Below, piece after piece: positions 1 to 10,502 of a stretch of 64,000 nt of DNA; position 1 is the stretch's first letter, and each line of letters begins with the position of its first letter. Below the pieces are notes generated by a model. That model saw only the letters and a program-made list of their open reading frames with translations. It made no database searches and had not been told where the DNA came from. The DNA is taken from the NCBI GenBank assembly GCA_937934295.1, contig CALHAI010000004.1, positions 186,001 to 250,000 of the forward strand. The letters run 5' to 3'. The translations under genes and the position numbers were made by a program. The stretch is from an uncultured Blastocatellia bacterium. Lineage in GTDB: Bacteria > Acidobacteriota > Blastocatellia > HR10.

Positions 1-3000
1 CCTGCAGCCGGAGCAAGTCCTCGCGGAGCTGAAGAAGGAGCGTTCGCTCATCCGGCGCCGAGAGGTCATATCGCAGTGTGCCATCGGGCGCGAATTCCGC
101 TGAAGGATATGCGGCGAGAAAAGCACGGCGGTGTTCCGGGCTCAGACGGTCGGGATCGGCGAACTGAATGAGAATCCGTGGGCCCTCGCGCTCGATCATG
201 CGCACGCGCAGTGGGAGGGCCGCGTTTCGGATCGCGCCAAGGAGCAGGAGGCGCTCGACCTCCGGAGGCAACGGCCCGTAGCGATCCACCAACTCCTCGC
301 GCAGCTCGGCGAGCTTCGCTTCGGTTCGAGCCGCCGCCAGGCGCTTGTAGACGTGCAGGCGTTGACTCATGTCGGCGATATAGGTCTCCGGGATGCGGAG
401 GGGGAAGCGGAGGTTGATCTGCGGGATGAGCTCTTCTTCGATCTTCTCGCCACGCAGCTCGCGGATCGTGCGGTCAAGGAGCTGACAATACAGCTCGAAG
501 CCGAGCGCGTTGATATGGCCCGACTGCTCGGGCCCAATCAGATTTCCGGCACCCCGCAATTCGAGATCAAGGGCGGCCAAGCGAAAGCCGGACCCTAAGT
601 CGGAGAACTCCTTGAGCGCCGCCAATCGCCGATGCGCGACCGCGCTCAGCTGGGATTCTGGAGGGATGAGCAAGTACGCGTAGGCGAGGTGATGGGATCG
701 GCCAACGCGCCCGCGCAGTTGATAGAGATCAGCCAGACCGAAGCGGTCGGCCTGATTGATCAGGATCGTGTTCGCTTGTGGGATGTCAATGCCGTTCTCG
801 ATGATCGTCGTCGTGACCAGGACATCCAGCTCCTGGCGGACGAAGCGTAAGACCGTGCGCTCCAACTCACGCTCCGAGAGCTGACCGTGCGCGACGCCGA
901 TGCGCGCCTGAGGGACAAGTTGGCGGATGAGGTGCGCGATCTCATGGATCGTCTCGATCTCGTTATGGACGAAGAAGACCTGTCCACCTCGTTGGAGCTC
1001 ACGTTCGATGGCGCTGCGGATGATCGCTGGAGAGAAAGGGACGATCACGGTCTGCACAGCCAGCCGATCTGGTGGTGGCGTTTGAATGACGGAGAGATCG
1101 CGCAATCCGGTGAGGGCCATGTAGAGCGTGCGGGGGATCGGCGTCGCCGTGAGCGTCAAAACATCCACGCGGCGCCGCAATTGTTTCAGCCGCTCCTTAT
1201 GTCGGACGCCGAAGCGTTGCTCCTCGTCAATGATGACCAAGCCGAGGTCGCGGAAGCGCACGTCGCGGCTGAGCAGGCGATGCGTCCCGATGACGATGTC
1301 CACCGTTCCGTCTTCCAATCCCCGAAGCGTGCGCGCGATCTCGGCGCGGGAGCAGAATCGGGAGAGTTGGGCGATGGTGATGGGGAACGAGGCGAAGCGG
1401 CGGGTGAACGTGCGAGCGTGCTGCTCGACAAGAACCGTCGTGGGGGCGAGCACGGCCACCTGCTTGCCGTCCATGACGGCCTTGAAGGCGGCGCGCATGG
1501 CGACTTCCGTCTTCCCGAATCCGACATCGCCGCACAGGAGCCGATCCATCGGGACTGGGCGCTCCATGTCGCGTTTGATCTCCTCGAGCGCGCGGACTTG
1601 ATCAGGCGTCAGCTCGTACTCGAAGCCGGCCTCGAATTCGGCCTGCCAGGGGGTATCGGGGCTGAAGGCGTGACCGGGGATGAGCTTCCGCTCGGCGTAG
1701 AGTTTGAGCAACTCCTCGGCCAAATCCCGCATGGCGCGCACTGCGCGCGCCTTTGTGCGGAGCCAAGTCGTTCCGCCCAATCGATCCAAGCGCGGCGGCC
1801 CCCCGTCAATGCCCGCGTATTTCTGCACCAGGTCCAGCCGCTCCACCGGCACATAGAGCCGCGCGTCATCGGCATAGCGAAGGAGCAGGAAATCATGCGG
1901 GGCGCCATCAGGCATCGTCAATTGGACGAGTCCCTCGAATTGTCCGATCCCATGATCCTCGTGCACGAGGTAATCGCCCGGCTTGAGGTCCTTGAAGTCC
2001 GAGAGGAAGGCCGTCGATGGCCGCTCCCGACTCGGCGATGGCCGCGCGGGCTCTGGCTCTTCGCGGAGCAGATCATGTTGGCTGAGGACCGAGAGCCCGA
2101 GCGCGGGCAGGTGAAATCCCAAGCGCAGATGCCCGACGAGGATAAAAAGGGGCCATCGCGACGCGTGACTGTGAGGAGCGATCGTCGGACCGCTCGTCGA
2201 AGGGAACAAATCCACCGGCACGTCGCGTTCAGTGAGGAGCTTGAGGAAGTATTCGGCAAGCGCTTTCGAGCGCGCGACAAGGAACGTGAGGGCGCCCGGC
2301 TGTGGCGTGAGCGCCTTCGGCCATTCGGTCGTGGGCGCGCGCGCGCCTCTCTCACTCACTGCGCGGAATTCGATCTCGGGGAGGAGCGCGTCGTGGGCAT
2401 CCTTGAAGAGCACCTGGTGTCCGAGCGGATGCAGCTCGATGCGCTGTCGCTCGGTCAAGCGTGCGATCAGCTCCGTCGGCGTGAGGAAGTAGTGTTCGGG
2501 CGAGAGGACGAGGCGCCCGTTCTCCCTGGCCGCATCATAGCGCTCCGTCATCGCGTGCCAGAGCTGTTCGACGTAGGCGGGCACTCTCGCCGCGTCATCC
2601 ACCAGGAAGAGGCCCGAGGGGAGCAGATCAAAGAGCGTGCTCGTCAGCGGGCGGGTCAGGGGAGTGAGGAATTCCCAACCTGAGGGCGGGGCTCCCGTTT
2701 GCGCCGCGCTCTGCACGCGCTTCCGATCGTGCGCGAACGATGGCTCGGCCCATTCGCGCGCGAGGCGCTCGTTCCAGCGCTGCAACTCCTCGCGCGAGAC
2801 GGCGAACTCTCGAAGGGGGGCGATACGCGTGTGGTCAAGCGACGTTGTTGAGCGTTGGGATTCCGGATCGAACGCGCGCAGCGAGGCGATCTCATCGCCG
2901 CAGAACTCGATGCGCACGGGCGCGGATTCCGAAGGCGAGTAGACGTCGAGGATGCCGCCGCGCCAACTAAACTGGCCGGGCTCTCGCACCGGGTCCTCGC

Positions 3001-3550
3001 GCACATAGCCCGCGCCCAGTAACCTGGAGACGAGCGTTTCGGGAGCGAGCTCCTCGCCGGGGGCGAGTCGCAGATCGAGAGACCGAAGATCTGCGGGCGC
3101 CAGCGTTCGCGTCACGAGCGCCTTCGCGTCCACAAGGACGATCGCGGCTTCTCCTCGCGCAAGCGCCGTGAGGGCGTGGGCGCGCTGTTGCAGCACGGCC
3201 GGATGTGGCGAGAGTCCTTCGAAGGGCGAGACGTCGAAGGCCGGAAGAAGCGCCATTGCCGAGGGAGTGTCCTCATCAAGGAGCGAGAGGAAGAGGCGTA
3301 CCTCTTCGCCAAGAGCGTGGAGGTCTTCCTCCATTCCGACGAAGACAAGCGGGCGCGCGTCCTCTCCCGAAGAGCGAAGGATCCACCGAAGCGCAGCCAG
3401 CAAGAACGCCTTCGCTCCCGAAGCGTGCACGCCAGAGACCGCGAGTACGGGCTCTTGCCGAGCGATCCCCTCCCGCAGGGCGCGCAGAGCGGGATTGGCC
3501 CAAAGCCGTCGTCGGAGTTCATCCCGGGCGTTCTCCTCGTAGCGGCTCAT
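1..3550 (-). CDS. mfd: Transcription-repair coupling factor Mfd (C-terminal end beyond the window)
   Basis: ATP-dependent translocase that removes RNA polymerase stalled at DNA lesions and recruits UvrA. The frame runs from an ATG at 3550 to base 1 without a stop, 1183 codons, already the usual Mfd length, so only a short tail is missing. Seen: a UvrB-like N-terminal region; the RNA-polymerase-interaction (CarD-like) segment with GDYLVHEDHGIG near residue 530; Walker A GDVGFGKTE near residue 670; the DEEQRFG box near residue 770; a helicase domain with QLRGRVGR; and a TRCF-type C-terminal domain. It starts 6 bases after the rfaE2 stop, so it is probably the third gene of a serS-rfaE2-mfd unit. 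Long open frames on the plus strand here are antisense shadows. Identification is very secure. Confidence 0.96.
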   Translation of the reverse strand, partial: MSRYEENARDELRRRLWANPALRALREGIARQEPVLAVSGVHASGAKAFLLAALRWILRSSGEDARPLVFVGMEEDLHALGEEVRLFLSLLDEDTPSAMALLPAFDVSPFEGLSPHPAVLQQRAHALTALARGEAAIVLVDAKALVTRTLAPADLRSLDLRLAPGEELAPETLVSRLLGAGYVREDPVREPGQFSWRGGILDVYSPSESAPVRIEFCGDEIASLRAFDPESQRSTTSLDHTRIAPLREFAVSREELQRWNERLAREWAEPSFAHDRKRVQSAAQTGAPPSGWEFLTPLTRPLTSTLFDLLPSGLFLVDDAARVPAYVEQLWHAMTERYDAARENGRLVLSPEHYFLTPTELIARLTERQRIELHPLGHQVLFKDAHDALLPEIEFRAVSERGARAPTTEWPKALTPQPGALTFLVARSKALAEYFLKLLTERDVPVDLFPSTSGPTIAPHSHASRWPLFILVGHLRLGFHLPALGLSVLSQHDLLREEPEPARPSPSRERPSTAFLSDFKDLKPGDYLVHEDHGIGQFEGLVQLTMPDGAPHDFLLLRYADDARLYVPVERLDLVQKYAGIDGGPPRLDRLGGTTWLRTKARAVRAMRDLAEELLKLYAERKLIPGHAFSPDTPWQAEFEAGFEYELTPDQVRALEEIKRDMERPVPMDRLLCGDVGFGKTEVAMRAAFKAVMDGKQVAVLAPTTVLVEQHARTFTRRFASFPITIAQLSRFCSRAEIARTLRGLEDGTVDIVIGTHRLLSRDVRFRDLGLVIIDEEQRFGVRHKERLKQLRRRVDVLTLTATPIPRTLYMALTGLRDLSVIQTPPPDRLAVQTVIVPFSPAIIRSAIERELQRGGQVFFVHNEIETIHEIAHLIRQLVPQARIGVAHGQLSERELERTVLRFVRQELDVLVTTTIIENGIDIPQANTILINQADRFGLADLYQLRGRVGRSHHLAYAYLLIPPESQLSAVAHRRLAALKEFSDLGSGFRLAALDLELRGAGNLIGPEQSGHINALGFELYCQLLDRTIRELRGEKIEEELIPQINLRFPLRIPETYIADMSQRLHVYKRLAAARTEAKLAELREELVDRYGPLPPEVERLLLLGAIRNAALPLRVRMIEREGPRILIQFADPDRLSPEHRRAFLAAYPSAEFAPDGTLRYDLSAPDERTLLLQLREDLLRLQ

Positions 3551-3556
3551 AGGTGC

Positions 3557-4036
3557 TTAGCGGATCGTGGCGCGAATGCGTTCGATCAGGCGCGTCGTGG
3601 AATAACCCTCGTAATACGGCAACGAGAGGACGCGCCCGCCTGCCGCTTCGACCTCTTCGCGGCCGACGATCTCCTCCGGCCGCCAATCCCCACCTTTGAC
3701 GAGGACATCGGGGAGGAGATCGGCGATGAGCGCGCGCGGCGTGAGATCGTCGAAGATGGTGACGTAATCCACGGCTTCCAGGGCGGCGAGCATCTCCGCC
3801 CGCTCTCGTTGGGGAAAGATCGGGCGGCCCGGGCCTTTCAGAGCGCGAACGGAGGCATCGCTGTTGATCGCGACGATGAGGACATCGCCGAGCGCTTTCG
3901 CCTGCTGCAAGAACCGAATGTGGCCGGGATGCAAGAGATCGAAGCAGCCGTTGGTGAAGACGACGCGTCGGCCTTCGCGCCGCAAGCGCTCGCGCTCGCG
4001 TCGCAGGGCCTGTGGATCGAGGATCTCCCCCATCAT
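3557..4036 (-). CDS. rfaE2: D-glycero-beta-D-manno-heptose 1-phosphate adenylyltransferase
   Basis: Nucleotidyltransferase that activates heptose-1-phosphate to ADP-heptose for LPS core or other heptose glycans. It is 159 residues, the size of the stand-alone adenylyltransferase rather than the two-domain HldE. Seen: [13 protein letters not shown] near residues 28-40, which carries the HxGH ATP-binding signature of the cytidylyltransferase-like fold, and VKGGDW near residue 114. The kinase half is not in the window. It begins 12 bases after the serS stop and ends 6 bases before mfd. Either of the two leading Met codons could be used. Confidence 0.93.
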   Translation of the reverse strand: MMGEILDPQALRRERERLRREGRRVVFTNGCFDLLHPGHIRFLQQAKALGDVLIVAINSDASVRALKGPGRPIFPQRERAEMLAALEAVDYVTIFDDLTPRALIADLLPDVLVKGGDWRPEEIVGREEVEAAGGRVLSLPYYEGYSTTRLIERIRATIR

Positions 4037-4048
4037 GAATCGCCGCGC

Positions 4049-5443
<1,395 letters not shown>

Positions 5444-5447
5444 TTAC

Positions 5448-5476
5448 AAATTAGCATAGCTCGACGGGAGCAGCAA
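5448..5476 (-). promoter_or_regulatory. Possible sigma70 promoter for serS
   Basis: On the minus strand TTGCTG (5476-5471) and TAATTT (5453-5448) are 17 bases apart, about 25 bases upstream of serS. A nearby TATGCT has no well-placed -35. The match is only moderate. This is the 136-base divergent gap between serS and galU, which holds no gene. Confidence 0.35.
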
Positions 5477-5558
5477 ACAGGGAGAATCGCCATGCTCTGC
5501 GCCCAAGGGAGTGCTGTTCGTCGTGCGCGGGCGATGATCTCGGATCGAGGGGGAGGGG

Positions 5559-6434
5559 ATGACGAAGAAGGGCAGGATTCGGAAGGCGGTATTTCCGGCC
5601 GCCGGACTGGGAACGCGCTTTCTACCGGCGACGAAAGCGCAGCCCAAGGAAATGCTTCCGCTGGTGGATAAGCCGCTCATCCAGTACGCGGTCGAGGAGG
5701 CCATCCACAGTGGGATCGAGCAGATGATCATCGTGACCGGGCGTGGCAAGAACGCCATCGAAGATCATTTCGATATCGCCTTCGAGTTGGAACAGGCCCT
5801 CGAAGAACGGGGGAAGTACGATCAAGCGGAGGAGATTCGACGGATCGCCGAGATGACGCGTTTCGCCTACGTGCGACAGAAGAAGGCGTTGGGACTCGGT
5901 CATGCGATCTTGGTCGCGCGCGATCTGGTGGACGATGAGCCCTTCGCCGTCCTGTTGGGCGACGATGTGATTGATGCGCCGACGCCGTGCGTGAAGCAGC
6001 TCATGGCCGTCTTCGAGCGGTATCAGGCGCCGGTGGTCGCGCTCCTGCGGATTGAGGGGCCGGAGATCTCTCGCTACGGCGTCGTGCGGGGCGAGCCGGT
6101 TGGGCCTCGCCTCTATCGGCTTCTGGACATGGTGGAGAAACCGCGGCCCGAGGAAGCGCCGTCGAATCTGATCATCGTGGGGCGGTACATTCTGACGCCC
6201 GATATTTTCGAGGAGCTGGAGACGACGCCTCCGGGCGCTGGGGGAGAGCTTCAGCTCACCGATGCCCTGCGCGCCCTCCTGCGACGGCGACCCGTTTACG
6301 GCTACGAGTTCGAGGGTAAGCGCTATGATGCGGGGGATAAATTGGGCTTTCTGATCGCCACCGTCGAGCTCGCGCTCAAGCGGGAGGACATCGGGGAAGC
6401 GTTTCGAGAATACCTGAGGGGGTTACCGCTCTGA
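5559..6434 (+). CDS. galU: UTP-glucose-1-phosphate uridylyltransferase
   Basis: Makes UDP-glucose from UTP and glucose-1-phosphate, feeding exopolysaccharide, LPS and, through the UDP-glucose dehydrogenase at 25587, UDP-glucuronate. It is 291 residues, normal for bacterial GalU. The N-terminus has the nucleotide-binding signature AAGLGTRFLPATKAQPKEM; LLGDD near residue 126 is the metal/sugar site. The start follows a GGGAGGGG Shine-Dalgarno. Its TGA overlaps the ATG of the next gene by one base (TGATG), which suggests translational coupling. Confidence 0.95.
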   Translation: MTKKGRIRKAVFPAAGLGTRFLPATKAQPKEMLPLVDKPLIQYAVEEAIHSGIEQMIIVTGRGKNAIEDHFDIAFELEQALEERGKYDQAEEIRRIAEMTRFAYVRQKKALGLGHAILVARDLVDDEPFAVLLGDDVIDAPTPCVKQLMAVFERYQAPVVALLRIEGPEISRYGVVRGEPVGPRLYRLLDMVEKPRPEEAPSNLIIVGRYILTPDIFEELETTPPGAGGELQLTDALRALLRRRPVYGYEFEGKRYDAGDKLGFLIATVELALKREDIGEAFREYLRGLPL

Positions 6435-7213
6435 TGTTTCGGCTGCCGCAACGAGGGTTCCCAGCCTGGGCTCAAGACGTGGAAGACGCGCGCGCGGCCT
6501 ATGAAGCGCTCGCGCCGCTACCGGCGGAACGGCTGGCCGAGTTGGCCGGATGGCTCTTGCTCGAACAGGTCGCCCATGAGATGCGCCTGGATGGGTATCG
6601 GTTGGAACGGGAGCGCCTGCGACAGCTCCTCCTCGAAGGGGGAACGGCGGAGACGCCTGAGGAACATCTGGCGCTCGACTTCGCGGCGGCCGTCCGGCGG
6701 TTGAGCGCGTATGTCGCCAGTGGATTGGAGGAAGGACGACCGGTCGAGTTGACGTTGGAGTTGCTTCTGGACCTGGCGCGCCTGAGCATGGGGTGCGCCG
6801 AGCGCGAGATGGGACTTCTGCGCCACCAGCGTGTGAATCCTTTGTATCCTGAGCACGAGCCCTGTTCGCCCGAAGAGCTTCCGCATCTGTTGCGGTTAGC
6901 CCTGGAATGGTTCACGGCTGAGAGTTTCGCCGAGTTGAATCCGATCGAACAGGCGGCCTTGGTGCACGTTCGGCTCCTGGACTTACAGCCCTTTGAACGA
7001 CCGTATCAGCGTGTGGCGCGTCTGGCGGCGAACCTCTACACGCTGCGTGCGGGGCTGCCACCCATCCTCATCCCGGCGGAGGCGATCCCGGCCTATTATG
7101 AAGCGTTGCTCTCCGGGCTGCGGATGGCGACCGGGTCGCTTGTGGAATTGTTCGCGCGCCTGGTGGCCGGAACGCTGCGCACGCTCCGACAGCTCGCCCT
7201 AGAGGGCGCGTGA
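6434..7213 (+). CDS. Fic-fold protein with degenerate catalytic motif
   Basis: 259 residues. The C-terminal half (about residues 160-230) reads like the core of a class II Fic protein: a loop LQPFERPYQRVAR followed by a helix LAANLYTLRAG and PPILI, which fits the Fic pattern HPFxDGNGRxxR then LLMNLLLLRAGYPP. The catalytic His is Gln, and the DGNG residues that hold the anion and metal are RPYQ, so AMP transfer in the usual way is unlikely. An N-terminal EMRLDG resembles the SxxIEG stretch near the inhibitory helix of class II Fic proteins. It is coupled to galU by a one-base overlap and sits 3 bases before the RNase gene. The assignment rests on pattern similarity; the function is unknown. 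Confidence 0.6.
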   Translation: MFRLPQRGFPAWAQDVEDARAAYEALAPLPAERLAELAGWLLLEQVAHEMRLDGYRLERERLRQLLLEGGTAETPEEHLALDFAAAVRRLSAYVASGLEEGRPVELTLELLLDLARLSMGCAEREMGLLRHQRVNPLYPEHEPCSPEELPHLLRLALEWFTAESFAELNPIEQAALVHVRLLDLQPFERPYQRVARLAANLYTLRAGLPPILIPAEAIPAYYEALLSGLRMATGSLVELFARLVAGTLRTLRQLALEGA

Positions 7214-7216
7214 GCG

Positions 7217-9247
7217 ATGGACATTCGCCGAGTGGAAGTGTACGAAGGGCGGATCGTCGAATTCCTCGATGAGGAGACGCCTCAACTGGGGCTCGTCCTC
7301 AAGACCGGGAAAGAGCGGGTGCACCTTCTGGATGAGCGCGGGCGAGAGGGCTCCGTGTCGGCAGCGCGGATTTATCTCGTGCACGCGGTGAAGCCCACCG
7401 AGCGCGGAGAGTTCCCCCAGCTTATCGAGACCTTGCGGGCGCAGATCGAAGCCCGACGTCGGGAGATCGATCTCGACCTGTTGTGGGAGGGGGTACGTGG
7501 GGAAGAGCGCGAATATGCGCTCGCGGAATTGACCGAGCAGTATTTCGGCATGGCCTCCCCCATTGAGCAAGCAGCGATGATGCGTGCTCTCGTCGCAGAT
7601 CGTTTCCACTTTCGGCGGCGCGGCGTGCGTTTCGTCCCTCGTTCGTCGGAGCAGCTTGAGCAACTGCGTCATCAAGAGGCGCAGCGACAGCAACGCGCGC
7701 AACGCAAGGAGCGGGTGATCAGTTGGTTTCGCCTCGTGCTCGCCTCGGCAGAACCGGTGGAAGTCTCCGAGGAATGGGCGGGGGTGCTGGAGCGCGTGGA
7801 GGATTTCCTCTTGCGGAAGCAGATGCACGACGTGGCGCGTTGGCTCGCGGAAGTGGACGAGGAGCGGCCGGCGCGCGATGTCGCCTATGAGGTGCTGGTG
7901 AAGACGGGGCGATTGGAGGCGACGGCCGATCCGTTCCTCCTCCTCGCCGGTTTGGATGTCGCGTTTCGGGCGCGGGCCATCGAAGCCGCCGATCGATTAA
8001 TCCCGTTCGCCGGGGCTTCGGATCGCGTGGATTTCACTACGGCGTGGACGGTCTCGATTGATGACGAGGAGACTGAGGAGATCGACGATGCGCTCAGTCT
8101 GGAGCCGATGGCCAACCGATGGCGCTTGGGAATTCACATCGCCGATGTGGCGCACTACGTGCGCAAGGGGGATGTGCTCGATGAAGAGGCCGCGCGGCGC
8201 GGCGTGACGGCCTACTTGCCGACGCAGCGCGTGTTGATGTTCCCAGATCGGCTCGCCTGCGATCTCGCGAGCTTGCGGCAGGGGGAGCTGCGCCCGACGC
8301 TCAGCCTCGCGCTCGAGGTGGACGATGCCGGGAACATGCACGAGGCGATGCTCGTTCCCGGCATGATTCGCGTCGGGCGACGACTCAGCTATGAGGAGGC
8401 GGATCGGCTGATCGCCGAAGGCGGAGGGGAGATGGGGAGGCGGCTCGGGCAGCTTCTGCGATGGGCGCAGCGATGGGCCGACGAGCGATTCCAGCGAGGC
8501 GCCCTCTGGCTGCGGCGCCCCGAAGTGAAGGTGCGCGTGCAGGAGGGGCAGATTCGAGTCAAGCGGATCGACCCGGGAACGCCCAGCCGATTCTTGGTGA
8601 GCGAGTTGATGGTCTTGATGAATCACCTCGCAGCTGAACACGCGGCTCGTCAGGGCATTCCGATCATCTTTCGGGTTCAGGACCCGCCGGCACATCCGCT
8701 TCAGGACGAACTGCGCGCGCAGTTGCGCGCGGCCTACGATCCCCTTTGCATTGACCAGATCGTCCGAGGGCTTCAGCGCTCCCGCCTCTCGCTCTCGCCG
8801 CAACCACATGCTGGGCTCGGCGTGAGCGCGTACACGCAACTGACTTCGCCCATTCGCCGATTCGCCGATCTGGTCGTGCAGCGGCAGATTCGGGCGGCTC
8901 TGCTTGGCGAGCCCTATCCCTATGAGCGCGAGGAGTTGCTGAACGTCCTGGCGACGGCGGAGACGGTCGAGCGCGAGATGCGCGCGCTTGAGCAGCGGGC
9001 GCAGCGCTACTGGCTGCTCGAATACCTTCGGCACCTCCCGGAGGAGATGGAGTGGGACGCCACCGTCATCAAACGCGCTCGCAGCGGCTATGAGGTCGAA
9101 GTGACGGCGTGGCTGGCGCGCGCGCTCCTCAACACGAGTGTGGAGCTGGCGCCCGGAACGCGCCTGCGAGTGAAGCGCGAGCACTGCGATCCGAAGTCCG
9201 GCCTTTTGCGGGTGCGGATGGCGGAGCGAGTGCCGCGGCAAACTTGA
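7217..9247 (+). CDS. RNase II/R-family 3'-5' exoribonuclease
   Basis: Processive single-strand RNA degradation or maturation. It is 676 residues, close to RNase II. After about 270 residues of N-terminal domains, the RNB domain starts with TVSIDDEETEEIDDALSLEP near residue 278; three of the four RNase II catalytic aspartates are visible, with Glu at the position of Asp207 of E. coli RNase II, a replacement I believe also occurs in related cyanobacterial enzymes. IHIADVAHYV, TQRVLMFP and LTSPIRRFADL are further RNB signatures. The C-terminal ~65 residues look like a reduced S1 domain. It is the third gene of the galU unit. Confidence 0.88.
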   Translation: MDIRRVEVYEGRIVEFLDEETPQLGLVLKTGKERVHLLDERGREGSVSAARIYLVHAVKPTERGEFPQLIETLRAQIEARRREIDLDLLWEGVRGEEREYALAELTEQYFGMASPIEQAAMMRALVADRFHFRRRGVRFVPRSSEQLEQLRHQEAQRQQRAQRKERVISWFRLVLASAEPVEVSEEWAGVLERVEDFLLRKQMHDVARWLAEVDEERPARDVAYEVLVKTGRLEATADPFLLLAGLDVAFRARAIEAADRLIPFAGASDRVDFTTAWTVSIDDEETEEIDDALSLEPMANRWRLGIHIADVAHYVRKGDVLDEEAARRGVTAYLPTQRVLMFPDRLACDLASLRQGELRPTLSLALEVDDAGNMHEAMLVPGMIRVGRRLSYEEADRLIAEGGGEMGRRLGQLLRWAQRWADERFQRGALWLRRPEVKVRVQEGQIRVKRIDPGTPSRFLVSELMVLMNHLAAEHAARQGIPIIFRVQDPPAHPLQDELRAQLRAAYDPLCIDQIVRGLQRSRLSLSPQPHAGLGVSAYTQLTSPIRRFADLVVQRQIRAALLGEPYPYEREELLNVLATAETVEREMRALEQRAQRYWLLEYLRHLPEEMEWDATVIKRARSGYEVEVTAWLARALLNTSVELAPGTRLRVKREHCDPKSGLLRVRMAERVPRQT

Positions 9248-9266
9248 GGTGTGGAGGAGAGGGACG

Positions 9267-9698
9267 ATGCTCACCGTTCCGAAACTGACGCTCGAGGATG
9301 CCAAGATCATCCTGGAAGGCGCCGAACGCAAGGCGCGGGAGATCGGCGTGCCGATGGACATCGCCGTCGTGGACGATGGGGGGAATCTGCTCGCCTTCTA
9401 TCGCATGGATGGGGCGAAGATCACCAGCATTGATATCGCCATCAACAAAGCGTTCACGGCGGCGGGGGCGCGCAAGGCGACGCACGAATACGCGGAGATT
9501 GCGCAGCCGGGAGGTCCGGCCTTTGGCATCCACGTCAGCAATCAGGGCCGGTTCATGATCTTCGGCGGCGGCCTGCCGATCTTCGTGGACGGACATCTCG
9601 TCGGCGGCGTCGGTTGCAGCTCGGGGACGCCGGAACAAGATCGGTTGGTCGCGCAGGCTGGCATCGAAGCGTTCTTGGCCTCCCTCAAGCGAGACTAG
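9267..9698 (+). CDS. GlcG/HbpS family protein (DUF336)
   Basis: 143 residues. It begins with the family pattern LTLEDAKIILEGAERKA and continues with VVDDGGNLLAFYRMDGA and GGLPIF...GGVGCSSG, typical of the GlcG/HbpS-like (DUF336) fold. Members bind heme or are encoded with glycolate and diol-utilisation genes; the exact role is unsettled. The ATG at 9267 is preferred over an upstream GTG because GGAGGAGAGGG lies just before it. It is 19 bases after the RNase gene on the same strand. The glc oxidase genes of this genome are about 27 kb away. Confidence 0.85.
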   Translation: MLTVPKLTLEDAKIILEGAERKAREIGVPMDIAVVDDGGNLLAFYRMDGAKITSIDIAINKAFTAAGARKATHEYAEIAQPGGPAFGIHVSNQGRFMIFGGGLPIFVDGHLVGGVGCSSGTPEQDRLVAQAGIEAFLASLKRD

Positions 9699-9767
9699 CG
9701 CCGGCCTTCTCACCATGGAGTCCTGAGGCGTCCGACGCGCTCCGAAGGCGCGTGAAAGAGGGGCGGT

Positions 9768-9796
9768 TTGTCTCGGCGCGATGCATTTGATATACT
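9768..9796 (+). promoter_or_regulatory. Sigma70-type promoter giving a leaderless yggS mRNA
   Basis: TTGTCT (9768-9773) and TATACT (9791-9796) are 17 bases apart, and the -10 is extended (TGA just before TATACT). Transcription would begin near 9803, one base from the GTG at 9804. A TTG start at 9768 would coincide with the -35 element. Confidence 0.6.
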
Positions 9797-9803
9797 GCCC
9801 GAA

Positions 9804-10502
9804 GTGAGGGCGGAAGAGATCGCCGAACGGATCGCGCTCGTGCGCGAGCGAATTCGTCGCGCCGCCGAACGCGCGGGGCGTTCGTCCGAAGAGATCACGC
9901 TCGTGGCAGTGACCAAAGGCGTGGAGGCTGAGCGCATTCGGGCGGCGATCGCCGCTGGGCTCACCCACTTTGGCGAGAATCGCGTTCAGGAGGCGGAGCG
10001 AAAGATCGCCGAGATCAATGCCCCGATCACGTGGCATCTGGTCGGGCATCTTCAGTCGAATAAGGCGCGGAAAGCTGCAGTGCTCTTCCACGTGATCCAT
10101 TCGCTTGACAGTGTCCGACTCGCCCAGCGACTTGATCGCATTGCTGGCGAGCAGGGGCGCACGATCCCCGTCCTGCTGCAGGTGGATCTGGCGGGGGAGC
10201 CGACGAAGTTCGGCATCCCGGTGGATCAGCTCCTCGACGTGGCGCGCGCGTGCCGCCCATTTCGTCATCTCGCCGTTCGGGGACTGATGGCCATCCCCCC
10301 CTATTTCGAGGATCCCGAGCGCGTGCGTCCCTACTTTCGCCGACTGGCCGAATGCTTGAGGGAATTGAATGCGCGAGAGATCTTTGAGCCGCCGCTCAAG
10401 GACCTCTCAATGGGCATGAGTCACGATTTCGACGTCGCTATCGAGGAAGGAGCGACCCTGGTCCGCATCGGACGCGCGATCTTCGGAGAACGTCAGCCGT
10501 GA
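9804..10502 (+). CDS. yggS: YggS-family PLP homeostasis protein
   Basis: PLP-binding protein (PLPBP/YggS) that balances vitamin B6 and amino-acid pools; it adopts the alanine-racemase barrel without racemase activity. Seen: LVAVTKG with the PLP lysine, HFGENRVQEA, WHLVGHLQSNKARKA, LMAIPP, and LSMGMSHDFDVAIEEGATLVRIG. From the GTG at 9804 the protein is 232 residues, matching the family (E. coli 234). An in-frame TTG at 9768 would add 12 unconserved residues and lies in the promoter, although GAGGGG precedes it. Next is yggT, the classical partner, whose start overlaps this stop. Confidence 0.88.
   Translation: MRAEEIAERIALVRERIRRAAERAGRSSEEITLVAVTKGVEAERIRAAIAAGLTHFGENRVQEAERKIAEINAPITWHLVGHLQSNKARKAAVLFHVIHSLDSVRLAQRLDRIAGEQGRTIPVLLQVDLAGEPTKFGIPVDQLLDVARACRPFRHLAVRGLMAIPPYFEDPERVRPYFRRLAECLRELNAREIFEPPLKDLSMGMSHDFDVAIEEGATLVRIGRAIFGERQP

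Noticed and set aside
887-2683. A 598-codon plus-strand open frame.
   Set aside because: It is antisense to mfd, whose domains are clear on the minus strand; the open frame is a by-product of high GC and codon bias.
7997-9361. A 454-codon minus-strand open frame.
   Set aside because: It is antisense to the RNase gene, with no start signals or known motif.
9768-9803. TTG at 9768 as the yggS start.
   Set aside because: It coincides with the -35 box of a good promoter and adds 12 unconserved residues. A GAGGGG upstream leaves some doubt.
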